A DNA stretch of 64,000 bases, from assembly GCA_036417435.1 (NCBI GenBank), contig CM070907.1, forward strand, positions 56,404,001 through 56,468,000, written 5' to 3'. The position numbers and the translations under genes are program-made. Within the stretch, counting starts at the first letter, position 1; every line of letters begins with the position of its first letter. The notes beneath the pieces are model-generated. The model saw only the letters and a list, made by a program, of their open reading frames with translations. It searched no databases and was not told where the DNA came from. This document shows positions 35,511-48,534 of this stretch, piece by piece. Source of the DNA: Inia geoffrensis. Its lineage: Eukaryota; Chordata; Mammalia; Artiodactyla; Iniidae.

Positions 35511-38099
35511 TGACCGCGGTCACAAACAGTGACAGAAGTTCCAGAAAGCATTATTTTTTTGAAAGTGATTCACCGTAGAGGACTTGCCAAAACCAAATAA
35601 CAACCTGCTTTGGGGAGCCATTTGCTAGGACACAGGACCGCTGATGAGCCTCTGCTCGGGTGCCCCTGGTACTTAGGGCGTCTTGGAGCTGAAACCCAGT
35701 GAAAATTCATCAGAATGAAGCAGAACAAACCCTGCCCTGGTGTTAGAACTCTAAGCCTAGTCCCGGCTCTGCCGTGGGCTACTACTGTGTGACCTTGGGT
35801 AAGTCCTTTAGCCCGTCTGATTCTCAAGTTTCTCATCTGTAAAAGGCAAAGGTTCAAATAAATTATTCTGAAGTCATTAAGATTCTATGACCCTATAGCA
35901 ATTGCATCTCTGATTATGATACTCAACCAGGCCTTTGGAGTTACAAAATAGCAAGGCAGTTTAGAGACGGGCACAATTAGAATCACCGTAACTTAGAAGT
36001 GAAAGAGGAACCAGGAGACTGAGTCCCAACCTCCTAGTTGAGATGAGATCTCCGTGGCTGTGTCCCTGAGAGCTGCTCACCCAGCCTTTGTTCATTGCCC
36101 TTTGGGGATGGCCAGAAACCTGCTGGCAGCTCTGTTTTTGGTTCTGGCATCTTAACTCCCATCACCTGCAGACAAACCTGGCCGGGCACTTGCCCATCCA
36201 AGCCTTAGCACGGAGCTCTTTTTTTTTTTTTTTTTTTTTTGAAAATCCAAGGAAACTGAGTTGCCACTTGTACACTCCATGTTTCTGACACTGAGCATCT
36301 GATCTGAGGGTTCAGCAGCTAGGTGGTCAGAGGCCAGATGAGCTCACATTATAGAAGATGGGAAAGGAGGCCCAGATGTAAGCCCAGCTATGTCACTAGT
36401 CCTGCAGGCTGGGTCTGCTTTGCCAACTAGAGTGCGTGGTTGCTACTTAAGACCCCATGTTCGATGTGCAACAAGATTAATTCAGACCAGAGTTTTGTGT
36501 CCTTCCCCCACCCCATCAAAACAGAAAGTTTAAAATCAAGTAACAGTTGAACCACTAGGTCATCTGACCTAGTCCCCTCTCTGAATCTGATGCTTCAGTT
36601 CCTTCTACAGAACCACCATCAAGGGGCTATTTGGTTCCTGTTTGCACATTTCCAGCGACGAGGAGCTTGCTGTGTCCGCAGGGGGACTGTCCCATCTTTG
36701 GTTAGTTCTGACTGTTAGTAGACTTTTTTTGGGGGGGTGGGAATCGAGCCTGGGTCCCTCTCTTAATAGCTCCTTAGCCATTGGGACATGTTCTACCTGC
36801 TGGGGTGACTTCAAACTAGTCTTCCTCTGCCTTTGACAGTCCTTTAGGACTTGGAAACAGTGATCCTGTCCACCTGTCACCTCCTGGTGATGTCTCTTTG
36901 GACAAAGTCCTTTAGCTATTACTTTTAGGATGCATTCTCAAGGCCTGTCCTCATCTTGCTTTTTTGGATGGAGGGCTTCTGCTAACTCCTCACCCACTCA
37001 GAATTCCTGTCCCCTCTCCTCCAGAATCCCACTGCACCATGTGCACTTCTCCGAACAGCCCACATCACACGGCACTGGAATCATACATTCACTCACAGGC
37101 CTGGGCACACTGATTCCTCTCAGCCTTTCCAGAACTTAGCCCAGTGCTTGATGGTTATAGTTTATAGAATGAACTCATGAGTGACGTTGTCAGTTTCTTC
37201 TGAATTGACTGTGTACTACACACCCTACGTTCTTTCTTCCTTTGGCTATTACCGTAAGTCAGCCTCGTGGTAGATGGCGCCCTCAGAGCTGGGTCCCCAA
37301 GCTCCAAGGCCTGACTCATCTATCCTTTGCAGATGCTTTTCATCTGTTTTGCTTCCTCTTCACTCGGCCCCTTCTAGGCTCACATAACCTTTGAGTAGAG
37401 GAAGTTGGGTACCAACATTCTTCAATACATAATAACAGAGAAACACCAGGGAAGCTGTTTATTTTCAACTAAGAGTTCAGGTTTGGGCTCTCCAGGAGAA
37501 TATCCAGGGCTTGGGGAAAATACCCAGGGAACAGAACCGAAGAGCATCTGTACTTTGACAGAACACTTAACTGTCAAACAGAAGTTTGGCCTGACTTACA
37601 AGCTCCCTTCTTGACAGGATGAGCGCGGGGAGGGAGTGAAGACAAACATGAAAAGACATATTCTCAAGGCCGTGAGCCAGGTGGGGGCAGTTGGCCTGGC
37701 CAGCAGCGGGGTGTGACTGGCTCTTGCCAAGAGCCAGGCCTGCCCATCTGGAGGGAAACCTTGCTGTGGACATGGGCGTGACACTGATCTCAAAGGGAAG
37801 GCCTGCTTCTCAGATGAAGCCCCAACAGTGAGGGCCAGTCCGAGCACTGCCACTTAGTCCACAGGTGAGTTCCGTCACCCGTCTGAGCCTCAATCTCCTC
37901 ATGTGAGATGAAGGTGACAATCATCATCACTTGGCAGAGTTATTAACGAGGCAGATGAGATAATGGACGAGGAAAGCACTGGGCTCCACTCCCTGGGCTT
38001 CGTGCTCTGTATAATCCCATCTTTCAATTCAATGAACCTGAACTGCTTCTCTTGTCTGCTATTCTTTAAACATTTTTCTTCATGATTTCTATTTTCCTT

Positions 38100-38310
38100 C
38101 TTTTTTTTTTTCTTTTTTGCGGTACGCGGGCCTCTCACTGTTGTGGCCTCTCCCGTTGCGGAGCACAGGCTCCGGACGCGCAGGCTCAGCAGCCATAGCT
38201 CACGGGCCCAGCCGCTCCGCGGCATGCGGGATCCTCCCGGACCGGGGCACGAACCCGCGTCCCCTGCGTCGGCAGGCGGACTCTCAACCACTGCGCCACC
38301 AGGGAAGCCC
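38100..38310 (-). mobile_element. CHR-type tRNA-derived SINE
   Basis: Complete copy on the minus strand, T-run then GCGGTACGCGGGCC through to caccagggaagccc. The flanking T-rich sequence makes the TSD unclear. Confidence 0.9.
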
Positions 38311-39669
38311 CTCCATCTTTTTAATGATCTCTTTGGCTAACTTCCCTGCCACTGTTTTCTGTTTGTGAGCTCTTGTTAAGACTTGAGGTCTGGTATTTCA
38401 GCATGGCGCCGGGGTGGGATATCTGGACAAAGGCAAGTGTCATGGTGCCTGCCAGGAAAGTGAGGAATACAAAGATGAATTAGACCTGGTCCCTGGACCT
38501 GCATATACTGTTATCTCCGGGCGATATCTCTGGCCTTACAGTTTCTCCTCGGGTATGAGAAGTAAGAAAGAAGGTGAGTCAGGGACGAGGGGGAGGGAAA
38601 TGCGCAAGATGCTACCCATTCATATATAACAAACAGGGCTATTCAGACACTTACTAGAGAATAAGTAACGACTTTCCCATACATTATGCAGTGTCTAAGA
38701 TGGGAAGAAAATTTAAGCCCCCTAATGCATTGGTCAGAACTGTTCTGAAACGCAAGCTTTAGGCTGTAGCAGCTCTGGCTACTCGGGTGTAATTAAGCTG
38801 GCCGGTGCAGGGAATATGGCTGATACTTACCGCCCAGGATGCCCAACCTCTCATGAGGTAGTAGGGATTGCAAGGGCAGCACAACAGGAGGAATCAAAGC
38901 CTGGAGGTGCTAACTGGGCATTCCCCAAGGGCCACCAAATTTACTGGACTCTGGTGTGTTTTATGGACTCACCCTAACCAAGCACAGTGGGCAGAGGACG
39001 GACCACTCGCCATCTCACATGAATGATGGACAAATTTTATGGCAAAAAAAAAGAGCGGTCCCCATGGCTCCTTTTTGATGACTGTTTCACAGCAGGTAAT
39101 AATGTAGTCAGGATACTTGTTGCCTATGATGCTCACATCTCCTATTTCCATAAAGCAGGCAGCCCTGAGCTGGAAGGTGGTAAAGACACCATGAGGAAGG
39201 AGACTTCTCCCTGCTGTAGCATAAGTCTGCACTGAGGTGCTTCTGGGGATCAGTGGCCTGGCCCGGACAGATGATCCCTGGGGACTGGCCACCAGCTTCT
39301 TCCATTCATAGGGAGGGGGAGGAGGGAAGAGAGGCCTCCCCATGCCCAGCCTGCCAACCCCGTCTAAGAGGCACATATGTCTACAAACAGATGAGCCCCT
39401 ACTTCATTATCACCTCGGCCAGGACATGTTCACATCTGAGATTGGATTAAAGAGGTGCTGAAATCAATCAGGCTGGAGCACAATTTCCAACACAGAGTGA
39501 AAATCAACCTTATGGGCCCACACTTAGCCAGATGGACACCACCACCTGATTTTATTAAAAATAGAGGACTTGTCACCACTGACAGCCTAAATATTCCACT
39601 TTCCCCCTTCCTCTCCTCTTCTCTCCAATATAGTCTAATGGCTTGCATGGTAATCATCACCTTTTTTAA

Positions 39670-39940
39670 GTTGTAACTTTAATATATTGCTAATATTTAT
39701 TGTATGCCTACTACGTGCTAGACCCTGGAGATACAGCAATGAATCAGAGTGGGGCGGGGAAGTAAGATTTATCCAACACCTACTATGTGCACGGTGCTTC
39801 TCCATTCATCATAGAATCAGATCCTTACCAGCACCATGTAAGATAAATAGTATTAGGGCCATTTAACAGATGAAGAATCTGAGGCCAAGGGAGGTAAGGA
39901 GATTTGTCTAAGAACACAGAGCCAACCAATGGGGGAGCTA
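39670..39940 (-). repeat. MIR
   Basis: Minus-strand copy. On the plus strand: 'tttattgtatgcctactacg', 'aacagatgaagaatctgagg' and 'aagggaggtaaggagatttg'. Confidence 0.78.
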
Positions 39941-40418
39941 CAGTGATTAAAGAAAGCTGACTTCATTCAGGCTGATGAACTGAAGGTTCTCACAGGGATC
40001 TGAAGGTCAGAGTTCTGTAACCGCTCAGTGGCTTCCATAGACCTGGGGGGTTGCAGATGGAAACCACACAGCAGGAAATGCTGAGACTTCCGGAGCTTTC
40101 TGGTCTATGGAAAATGGTCCGCTCGACAGTATTTTATATCATAAGCCATGCAGCAGAACAGTATGTATAAGTCACCGCATGCTTACTCTGAGAAACAAGT
40201 AAGAGGAGGCTGCTTAATTTAGAGCCAAAGGGACTGACTTTGAGCCGGAGTCAGCTACAAGGTCACACAGCTAGTGCATTGCAGGGCTGGGCACGTGGAT
40301 TCAGGTCCTCTGACTCCAAGTCCTATCCTTTTCGCATGTTGTCATTCCAGCAGCAGCTATGTGGCAAGACCACGAGAGCAGAGCCTTCACCAACCCTGGT
40401 CCCCAAAAGGCCTCTTAC

Positions 40419-40538
40419 CTGCCATCTTGCCTGCTGATCGTGTATCCAAAGAGAGGGTTATTGACGAAACTGATGTTCACACCAACCAGCGGGGTCCCAT
40501 CTGATGTCATTACTTGACCACGAATGACACACGCATGC
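40419..40538 (-). CDS. TENM4: TENM4 exon: transthyretin-like domain, first part
   Basis: This is a 120-nt exon with acceptor ctacccccag and donor GTAAGA. It enters in phase 2, completing the GGG codon begun by the previous exon, and leaves in phase 2 (AG, completed to Ser by the next exon). It reads (G)[19 protein letters not shown], then [20 protein letters not shown]. The [17 protein letters not shown] pattern is typical of a carboxypeptidase-regulatory or transthyretin-like beta sandwich, which in teneurins precedes the propeller. NIS is a potential N-glycosylation site. The exon lies between a 5-kb and a 20-kb intron, and there is no in-frame stop. Confidence 0.95.
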
Positions 40539-40863
40539 CTGGGGGTAGAAAAGAGAGAATAACATGACCTACTTTTCACGTTAGAACCCTGGCTGGCAGG
40601 TCAGAAGACTGAGGCAGGTCACTCAGACACATCTTGGCACCCAGGGGATCATGGTATCCACTCAAGATGAGCACTACCTTTTTTTTTTTTTTATTGCCTC
40701 AATCTAAGTCATCAAAGCATCCTCTAAAGAATTATTACTGAAAAAGGTTTTCAGATATCTCACTTAGAGGGTTATTTTCTATGGATACCGTACTATGCTG
40801 TAAGGAGAAAAAGCTGATGGGGTGGGGCAGTGCTATACAGTGTAGTTATGCATGTGAATTTGG

Positions 40864-41395
40864 AGTCACGTGACTTGGGTTCGAAACCTAGCTCTGTCAC
40901 AGCTCTTCTTTTGTTTAAAATGTTTATTTATTTATTTATTTTCTTATTAGTCATCCATTTAATACACATCAGTGTATACATGTCAATCCCAATCTCCCAA
41001 TTCATCCCACCACCACCTCCACCCTCCACCGCCACCTTCCCCCCTTGGTGTCCATACGTTCGTTCTCTACATCTGTGTCTCTATTTCCATCTTGCAAACC
41101 GGTTCATCTGTGCCATTTTTCTAGGTCCCACATATATGCGTTAATATACGATATTTGTTTTTCTCTTTCTGACTTACTTCACTCTATATGACGGTCTCTA
41201 GATGCATCCACGTCTCGACAAATGACCCAGTTTCGTTCCTTTTTATGGCCGAGTAATATTCCATTGTATATATGTACCACATCTTCTTTATCCATTCGTC
41301 TGTCGATGGGCATTTAGGTTGTTTCCATGACCTGGCTATTGTAAATAGTGTAGTCACGTGACTTGGGTTCAAACCCTAGCTCTGTCACAGCTCTT
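40864..41395. repeat. 44-bp direct duplication flanking the L1
   Basis: 40864-40907 and 41352-41395 both begin agtcacgtgacttgggttc and end tgtcacagctctt, with only two differences in between. The duplicated sequence is itself part of a MIR. Confidence 0.92.
40908..41351 (-). mobile_element. 5'-truncated L1 (3' end)
   Basis: On the minus strand 41372-41184 decodes as the carboxy end of L1 ORF2 (WIKKMWYIYTMEYYSAIKRN), followed by a C/T-rich 3' UTR and an A/T-rich tail at 40908-40945. It is about 440 bp, strongly 5'-truncated. The coding remnant is little decayed, so it is relatively young. It is flanked by an unusually long 44-bp direct duplication. Confidence 0.9.
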
Positions 41396-41599
41396 TGAGT
41401 CTCTGTGTTTTCATCCTCGTGCACAGTAAGCTCCATAAATGGCAGTGATCTTTATTGTCACTAAGAGTCTCGCTGGAAGCAGGCATTCAAGAAAGTGAAC
41501 AGGATAGAGGGCACTTCCTCTCACCTGGCACTGGAGACGGGAGAAGGGCAGATGCTGGTGTGCCCTTGGAGTGGTTTCTAGAACTTGGCACCTCTCCCA

Positions 41600-41960
41600 T
41601 TCTCCCTCTATATTCCAGGCAACAAGCCATCTGCTTTTCCCAAACTTGCCAGCCAAATGTTGTTTAAAGCCTCTGTGTCTGTGCAATCTTTTTTCATCTG
41701 CCTCAGATATCATTCCTGTACCCCTCTCCCAACATTCTCATCCTTGAAGACCCAACTTCAAATGACGCCTCTTCCCTGAAGCCCTTCTTGACGCCCCTAA
41801 TTAGAACTAGTCACTGTCTCTTCCAAAACCTGGCACAAACCCCTTGATACCTTACCACACTGTACATGTTTCTCCACTCCACTAGATCATGAGCTCTTTG
41901 AGGCCAGGGTCAAGGTCTATTTCCTTTTTTCTCTCTAGAGTGCCCGGGAATGCCTAACAA
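41600..41960 (+). repeat. L2 3' region
   Basis: 'catccttgaagacccaactt', 'cttccctgaagcccttcttg', 'gatcatgagctctttgaggc' and 'cagggtcaaggtctatttcc'. Confidence 0.82.
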
Positions 41961-42849
41961 GTACGAGGCGATCGTTTAAAAAAGCAAAAACCGTAGGTTG
42001 AGTAAATAAGTGGGACAATTAGAGATCATCTAGAATAATGTTTTTTCAAATATTTCAGAAACAGAATCTTTTTAGCAGATGATATTTTATAAGGATCCCC
42101 AAGTGGAAAGCCAATAAAAACAAGATCTGCTCCAGATGAAGTAGGGGTGGGACCCGCTTTCCCCTTGGGGTGGTTCTGAAAGCAACTCTGTAGAGTCTTA
42201 GTTTCTGGAGAAGCCAGAGGAAAGCCAGCTGGAAAATCACTGAGTTAGTGGAAGAAGATGAAACTGGGTCCACACACGTCATGTTATTTGCTCCAAGCCA
42301 CACGGGGAGGCAGGGGCAGAGCCCCGCCTTGAGTCCAGGCCTCACACTTGGGGTCCAACTCTAGACCAGTCTGTACACCACCGGCAATGGGTGGAAGTGA
42401 AGATGCTCACTGGTGTCAATGTCCTTAGGGATCAGGGCGCTGGGGAGACAGCCCTCGTGGACAAGACAAATCTGAGGCAAAGACGCAAAGGCTCTGTTGT
42501 CCACAATTCGGAAGGCTTTTTTCTGGCCAGGGGAAGAGCTAGCGATGAGATCTGTGGGCATTCATAAAAAAAAAGATCTCAAACTCAGCCTCTGCTTTAT
42601 TAGGTACCTACATCTCTACCCTTTCTACAGAGGAAAGTGATAAGCTTTTCTCTGTTTGATGAGAAAAGCAATTAACACCAGGCTTGTCAGCAGCTGGGCT
42701 CCCCGGTGTCAGTTTGTCCTTTCTGAAGGCAAGAACAACTACCCACAATGCACCGAGCTCCTCACCCCACCTCCCCTCACCACACACAATCTGGTTAATG
42801 TTAATTCAGTCAGTGGTTTTCTTCCGAGGCCCTTGGTCTAAATGCAATT

Positions 42850-43110
42850 ACACGGCAAACAAGTTAAGCGGGTGAGGCTCAGCAAAGACTCTCCATCCTG
42901 CTCTGAAGGTCTCCCAATATATTTACGTGAAATTATCTCTCCGCTAATGGGAAAGATTTATTCCGTCAATTGTATTCAGCCGGTACTGAGAGATGCTTTC
43001 TCTAATGGAGGAAAATTGAATTTCTTATTGCTGGAACCCTGTCCTTCCAGAGGATTACTAACAGATCTCATATCCTGGTGCTGGCTACTCTCCAGCCTCC
43101 TCCTGACATA
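42850..43110. promoter_or_regulatory. Candidate conserved regulatory element
   Basis: Repeat-free, with TAATGG twice (cgctaatgggaaag, ctctaatggaggaa) and several AATTG cores. Candidate homeodomain-bound element only. Confidence 0.3.
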
Positions 43111-43965
43111 TGTGCTTTCAGATGCTGCCTGGACGATACACAGCCCTCTGGGGATGGTTTCCTTTGGGGGGCTGCCCTGGCTGCTGCCCCTCCTCCACAT
43201 GTGGGTCAGCCTCCTCTGATGAATCTCTCTTTGGGGATTTCCTGATAGTTGGGAAACATTAAATCAGCACCACTTGGCCATCACGTCGCCTCCACTTCAG
43301 CAACCCAGAGCAGATGTAATTTTAGGCCGGGCTCCTGTGGATGGCTTTGGATTCTGGAGAAGATTAAGTTGACTCCCGGAACCCCTGTGGGCCACAGAGG
43401 CCTCCTGCCAAAACAGGCATTTGGCTCAGGAATTAAGTCCTGGAGAAAAACACTTCCATCCTCCTTCTATTTGACCATGACTTTCAGTTGTCAAGAAAAC
43501 CCAGTTCAACGTAAAGCCTTCCCTGGAACAAAGAAGGTGGGGAAGTCTGCTCTACGGACGCCCTGGAAATGTGTCTCCTGCCGCGTGTTTTTGTCCAGGG
43601 AGGTTTGAAGAGATGTGGCTGCTGGGTTTCCAAACATTTTCTTTCTTCATCCAGTTATTCAATGGAAACCACCAGTGGTGCACTGGTGAATATTTAACAA
43701 TTGGCTTTCAAAAGAAAAGTGGCTTTAATTTGTGGCATTTGCCTATTTCTGTGGTGTAAAGATTTCCACCATGGCCGATTTCACACTGCCGATGAGATAT
43801 CACTGCACCCAGAGTTGGGAAGAGATGGCTAGTAGGACACCAGTATATAACACTATTTCCACCACCGAGAAACAATAGAACTAAATAAACTCTAGAGTAA
43901 AGATGATGGTAAAACACAGCTAAATAACCAGAAAGTGATGAGTTTTGATTATTACCTTTGTTTTT

Positions 43966-44194
43966 TTTTTGTTTTTTTTTGTGGTACACGGGCCTCTCAC
44001 CGCTGTGGCCTCTCCCATTGCGGAGCACAGGCTCCGGAAGCGAAGGCTCAGCGGCCATGGTTCACAGGCCCAGCGGCCACGGCTCACAGGCCCAGCCGCT
44101 CCGCAGCATGTGGGATCTTCCCGGACCGGGGCACGAACCCGCGTCCCCTGCATCGGCAGGCAGACTCTCAACCGCTGCGCCACCAGGGAAGCCC
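43966..44194 (-). mobile_element. CHR-type SINE with 22-bp internal tandem duplication
   Basis: Copy on the minus strand with perfect 15-bp TSD attacctttgttttt at 43951-43965 and 44195-44209. It carries a 22-bp tandem duplication (44049-44070 and 44071-44092, two differences) not seen in the other copies. Confidence 0.95.
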
Positions 44195-45679
44195 ATTACC
44201 TTTGTTTTTAATATAATTTGTTTAACTGTGATTTTATATAACTTAATTTTTAATAATAGTTGTGCTTAAGAACCAGCTTGCAGAACTCCTGAACATTTAA
44301 TAAGCAGTCCCTGTGAGCTGGCATGAGCCAGCTTCTGTCCACCACTGGAACACTGACCCTCACACTAAGGGTCAGTGCATCTAAGAAACAGGTGCTGCTT
44401 TGACTGTGAAATTCCATAATGGAAGACTGCCTTGGTGAGAAATCACTAATGCAGGGTGCAAATCACTGTCACCAACTTGGCTTCCCAGCTGGCTCATATG
44501 ATCCTCTTATCACCAGTCCTATATCTGACGTGTTTTGCTTTTCCTCAGTCACTGTCTTGGCATATGGGGTTATTTTCTGTTCATCCTTAGGGTCCCATCT
44601 AAACTGTCATCACTTCAGTGAGGCTGTTTCCAACTCTTCCTGGCACAATTAATCACCCCTCTGCTCTGCTAGGTTGCTCTAAACCTTCCAAGTATCTCTC
44701 CATGATGTGACTGTCATACAGTGACATCATTCACATTTACACAGCTATCTTATGTGCTTCCATCTCCAAGGGCTAGGTAAGCATGAGATATTCTCCCCAA
44801 GTGTTTATTAGGTGAGAAATGATCAAGTAACTGAAATTCAGAGAGAACAGACTTGCTCAGGGTCCTACAGCAAAGAGCTCAATGGGCTGAACTGACACTC
44901 AAAGCTAGGACTCCTTACTTCCACTTCCAGGTCCTTCCTCTTACTACCGTGTTATTCGTCTGCACTCACAAAAATTCACTTCATTTAGAAAACGGGGCAC
45001 CTACTCGAAGGCAAGCACTGTCTTAGGCTGCTGAGGTTATAGAAATACACGAATTACAGTCCCCAGTTGCTGCCTAGAGCTCACCAAAGCAAATGTGAAA
45101 CGCCTGAGTGTAGTTGTCTCTGACACCAGTGAGTCAACACATGGGTTTGGCATATGTCAGGCAGCTGGGCTACAAAACAAGCAATTAGGCTGGGTGAACT
45201 CTGCCAGGAAGGAGTACTCATGCCAGGCCAAGGGGGCGAGGCGTCAAACATGCTGGCATTGGCCCAACCACATACTCAGGGCCCGACTGAGGTGCCCTGG
45301 CTGACGCCAGTGACAGGGGAGATCTGCCTGACTGCTTCCTGGGGACACTGGCCAGGTTTGGGATCAAGGGAGGAAAGTGTTGGAGAGACAAAACCACCAT
45401 GAGACAGAAACAAGCAAAGAAGAAACTCACCTCAGCCGCCCATCAGGGAGAAGTGGAGGGGTGTGGTCAAAGAGCCCTGGGCAGGGAGTCCATTCCCAGT
45501 TCTGACTCTGGTAACTAACGGTATGACCTTGGAGCATCATCTGACCTCTCTGGATTTCCATTCTCTCACCTGTCCATGCAGACTGAAGATTTTCTCAAAC
45601 AGATGTAAAGTGGAATGTATGATGGTTTTAACTTGGCGCTCCTCAATCCAGCTCAAGCAGCCCTACTACACGTGGCTTC

Positions 45680-46070
45680 AGAATCCTAACGGAGCTCATA
45701 CAATGCTGATACTTATTTCTGAGTTGTTCCCTCTACATGGAACCTTCCACCCGTCCTCTTCACCTGAAAACCACCTGCTTAGCCTCAGGACCCACGTGGA
45801 GCAGTACCCTAGCACTCGCACTCCCCGGGCTGTCTCTGCAAAGACTCTGAGTGCTGTCATGCTATTGGGCAACCTTTTCCCCCCAGCAGATCACAAGCTC
45901 CTTGAAGGCAGGGACCACATCCCCCTCACTGCTGGACTGCTAGCACTGAGCGTGATGCTCATTTCTGAGTGGGCAAAAGAAAGCCTCCAACCAACACAAG
46001 GGTGCGCCCTGGAATTTGAATGCGTGGTGCAGAGTAAGCTCTTGATAAATTATTTACTAAATGAATAAAG
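45680..46070 (+). repeat. L2 3' region
   Basis: 'gttccctctacatggaacct', 'cacctgcttagcctcaggac', 'gatcacaagctccttgaagg' and 'cagggaccacatcc', ending in 'gataaattatttactaaatg'. Confidence 0.82.
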
Positions 46071-46399
46071 AACTGATGTGTTTCTGTAACTGAAGATGAG
46101 AGAGATACCAAAGAACTCTAAGCTACTTGACCTTGACAGGGATATGGCTACAGAACAGAGGGCTCCAGGGGCTGGGCTTCCTAGTTGGTCACAAGTTGCA
46201 TCCCAAGGCTGGGTTCCTTCCCCTGGAGGATCCACCCGCCTCTGCTTGTAGCCCTACTGCTTTGATGCTACAGCCTCCTCTTCTGTACATTTAAAGGTTT
46301 TGAAAACTTCAAAAAAAAAAAAAGAAAAAGAATGCCAGAAATTAAGTTAGATTTGTTATTCATTGTGTATTACACAAGCAGATAGAGGAAGATGAAGGA

Positions 46400-46680
46400 A
46401 GAAAAACAGCTTGAACATTTTTTGTTATTAAATGGAGACAGCTAATGAAGCTGGTATTCAGGAAACTAGAATAATCATTTGGGATCTATCTAGGCGGCAA
46501 AAGGTAACTTTAGCCTTTCTTTGCTTTAAGCTATTTGTTACTGTATGCCACTATTGGTTATGCAAATCACTCCTTTGCATTACATATTTTAAACAGATTT
46601 CTATGCCTGACTTGTACCCACCCTTTCAACTGTTTTCTGCCAACTCATCTGACTGACTAGGGATCTTTCTAGCACCAACT
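46400..46680. promoter_or_regulatory. Candidate conserved regulatory element
   Basis: Repeat-free between an L2 and further intron. It contains a perfect octamer ATGCAAAT (46560-46567) next to ctattggtt (inverted CCAAT) and several AT-rich motifs. Confidence 0.35.
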
Positions 46681-47626
46681 ACAGTTTATCCAACATCTTG
46701 TAAGATCCTTACTTGGGCCCAAAGAAGCCCCACCTCACGGCCTGTCAAACAACCCCCATCAAGGGGGGGTCCCAGTCAAAGCCTGACCCTGTCCACTCAG
46801 TAGCTTCCAAGACCTTTCTAGCCTGGCAACACGGGCCGTTCTGTAGCCCTTTCTTCAGAGCTTCCCAGCTTGGTGCTCTGCCTCCGTTGCTTCAACCAGC
46901 TTTTCTAGCCTGCCGTCTTCCACCTGTGTACGTTTTCTTGGGAACCCACTAGTCATGACATGTGAGAAGAGACCCTCCTGATCATCTCTCTTCACACTTC
47001 ACACTTCTTGCAGAAGTGAGAAAATAAAGCCTCGGCAGGGGATGGATTTGCCCATTCTCGTAAGAGTGGCTGGGGAGCCAGGATTCAAATTCAGAACTTG
47101 ATTTATTATCCATGAGAACTCAGGAAAGTCACTTCACCTCTCAGGCTACTTACCATCTGACACAGATACACACCTAAATAACAGAATCTCAATTTGTTTT
47201 AGCCGCCTAAAAGATCTGAGTTAACATCATCAGAGGAGGGCTCTGAAAACTATTTTTGATCACACACCCTTTCTGTAAATATTTTCTGAAGGCTCCATGG
47301 GTGTATTTATATGTATTAATAAATTGTACACACATGCTATCATTCATTAGCTAATATTGGAAAGCATAACATACGCTTGGTGCAAGATTTAATGGACAAA
47401 AAATGAATATTTCAACTAGTCTTGGTAATTTTGAATCTTTTGCTTCCCTTTTTGTTAGATTTGATGAGAATGATCACTACTGTTTTTAACTTCATAGTGG
47501 AGTTGAGGAAGACTTTGGATCAGGAGTAGGAATATCAGCTCTGTCGTTTGACTGCTGGCTTATATTAGCACTTGTCATCTTTGATTGGTAGTTACTTTTC
47601 AAAATCCTTTTATGCCGCTGGACCCC

Positions 47627-47838
47627 TTTTTTTTTTTTTTTTTTTTGCGGTACGCGGGCCTCTCACTGTTGTGGCCTCTCCCGTTGCGGAGCACAGGCTC
47701 CGGACGCGCAGGCTCAGAGGCCATGGTTCACGGGCCCAGCCGCTCCGCGGCATGTGGGATCCTCCCAGACCAGGGCACGAACCCGTGTCCCCTGCATCGG
47801 CAGGCGGACTCTCAACCACTGTGCCACCAGGGAAGCCC
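47627..47838 (-). mobile_element. CHR-type tRNA-derived SINE
   Basis: Complete copy on the minus strand. Imperfect TSD (ctggacccctttttt and ctggatcccattttt). A CA microsatellite follows within 50 bp. Confidence 0.92.
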
Positions 47839-47882
47839 TGGATCCCATTTTTTATGTAAGTTTGGTTAAAGCTAGATTTTAC

Positions 47883-47884
<2 letters not shown>

Positions 47885-47922
<38 letters not shown>
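47885..47922 (+). repeat. (CA)19 microsatellite
   Basis: Uninterrupted CA dinucleotide run of 38 bases, followed by ccacag. Confidence 0.97.
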
Positions 47923-47924
<2 letters not shown>

Positions 47925-48534
47925 ACAGTCACGCTATAAACCCGTAAAGCTCTGTGAGGAGTAGATCCTCATCTCCCTCAGGACACCTCACGTGCTCGTC
48001 CAGACACGTAAGCAACACTGGGACCAAGCAAATCAGAGAAAACCTGGTGTTCTGTACAAGTAAACATCCATTCTTTCTTATTTTTAAAGATAAAAAGTAA
48101 ATATAGACAGACGTCCTAATATTTTCTTCCTGTACCTCATGGACCACGTTGGGCAGCCGCCTTGGGACCACTGTACAGCACTAGAGTTACGATGGTGTGT
48201 GTCTGTGCTTTCTTCGTATGAAATAAACTCTAATATGCTATATGTTACTATATTCAAAAGCCAACTTCCAGCTGTGTTTCGTTCTTTATAACTTATTTCT
48301 TCGGTCTTCCTATGTTTACTTTGTATGTCTTTCAATAACCTTAGGCCCAAACCAACTGAACTTGATCTAATCAGTTAACGTTCCGACTTACTGGTGGCCA
48401 GGGAGTTGGACCAGATCCTCTCTTGAGGCACCTTGCAAATCTAAGATACCCAATTCTCCAGACCTTACCACTGTCAATTTACCACATCATCAGTATCCCT
48501 GTGCCACCCATGTCATTTTCTGTAGTACCCATCG

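Larger units (their letters stand above)
35363..40418 (-). other. TENM4: Intron between the 40419 and 35362 exons
   Basis: Contents: pyrimidine tract of the acceptor 35363-35425; poly(A) insertion flanked by a 15-bp duplication 35468-35510; MIR 35745-35885; T-run 36219-36240; MIR-like 37860-37990; CHR SINE 38100-38310; MIR in minus orientation about 39670-39940. 36300-37800 and 38400-39650 hold nothing I recognise with confidence. Confidence 0.75.

Noticed and set aside
41184..41372. A conserved-looking 62-residue protein on the minus strand
   Set aside because: It is the carboxy end of L1 ORF2 in a truncated element, not a host gene.
45463..46068. 201-codon open frame on the plus strand
   Set aside because: It spans MIR and L2 sequence and has no protein family character.
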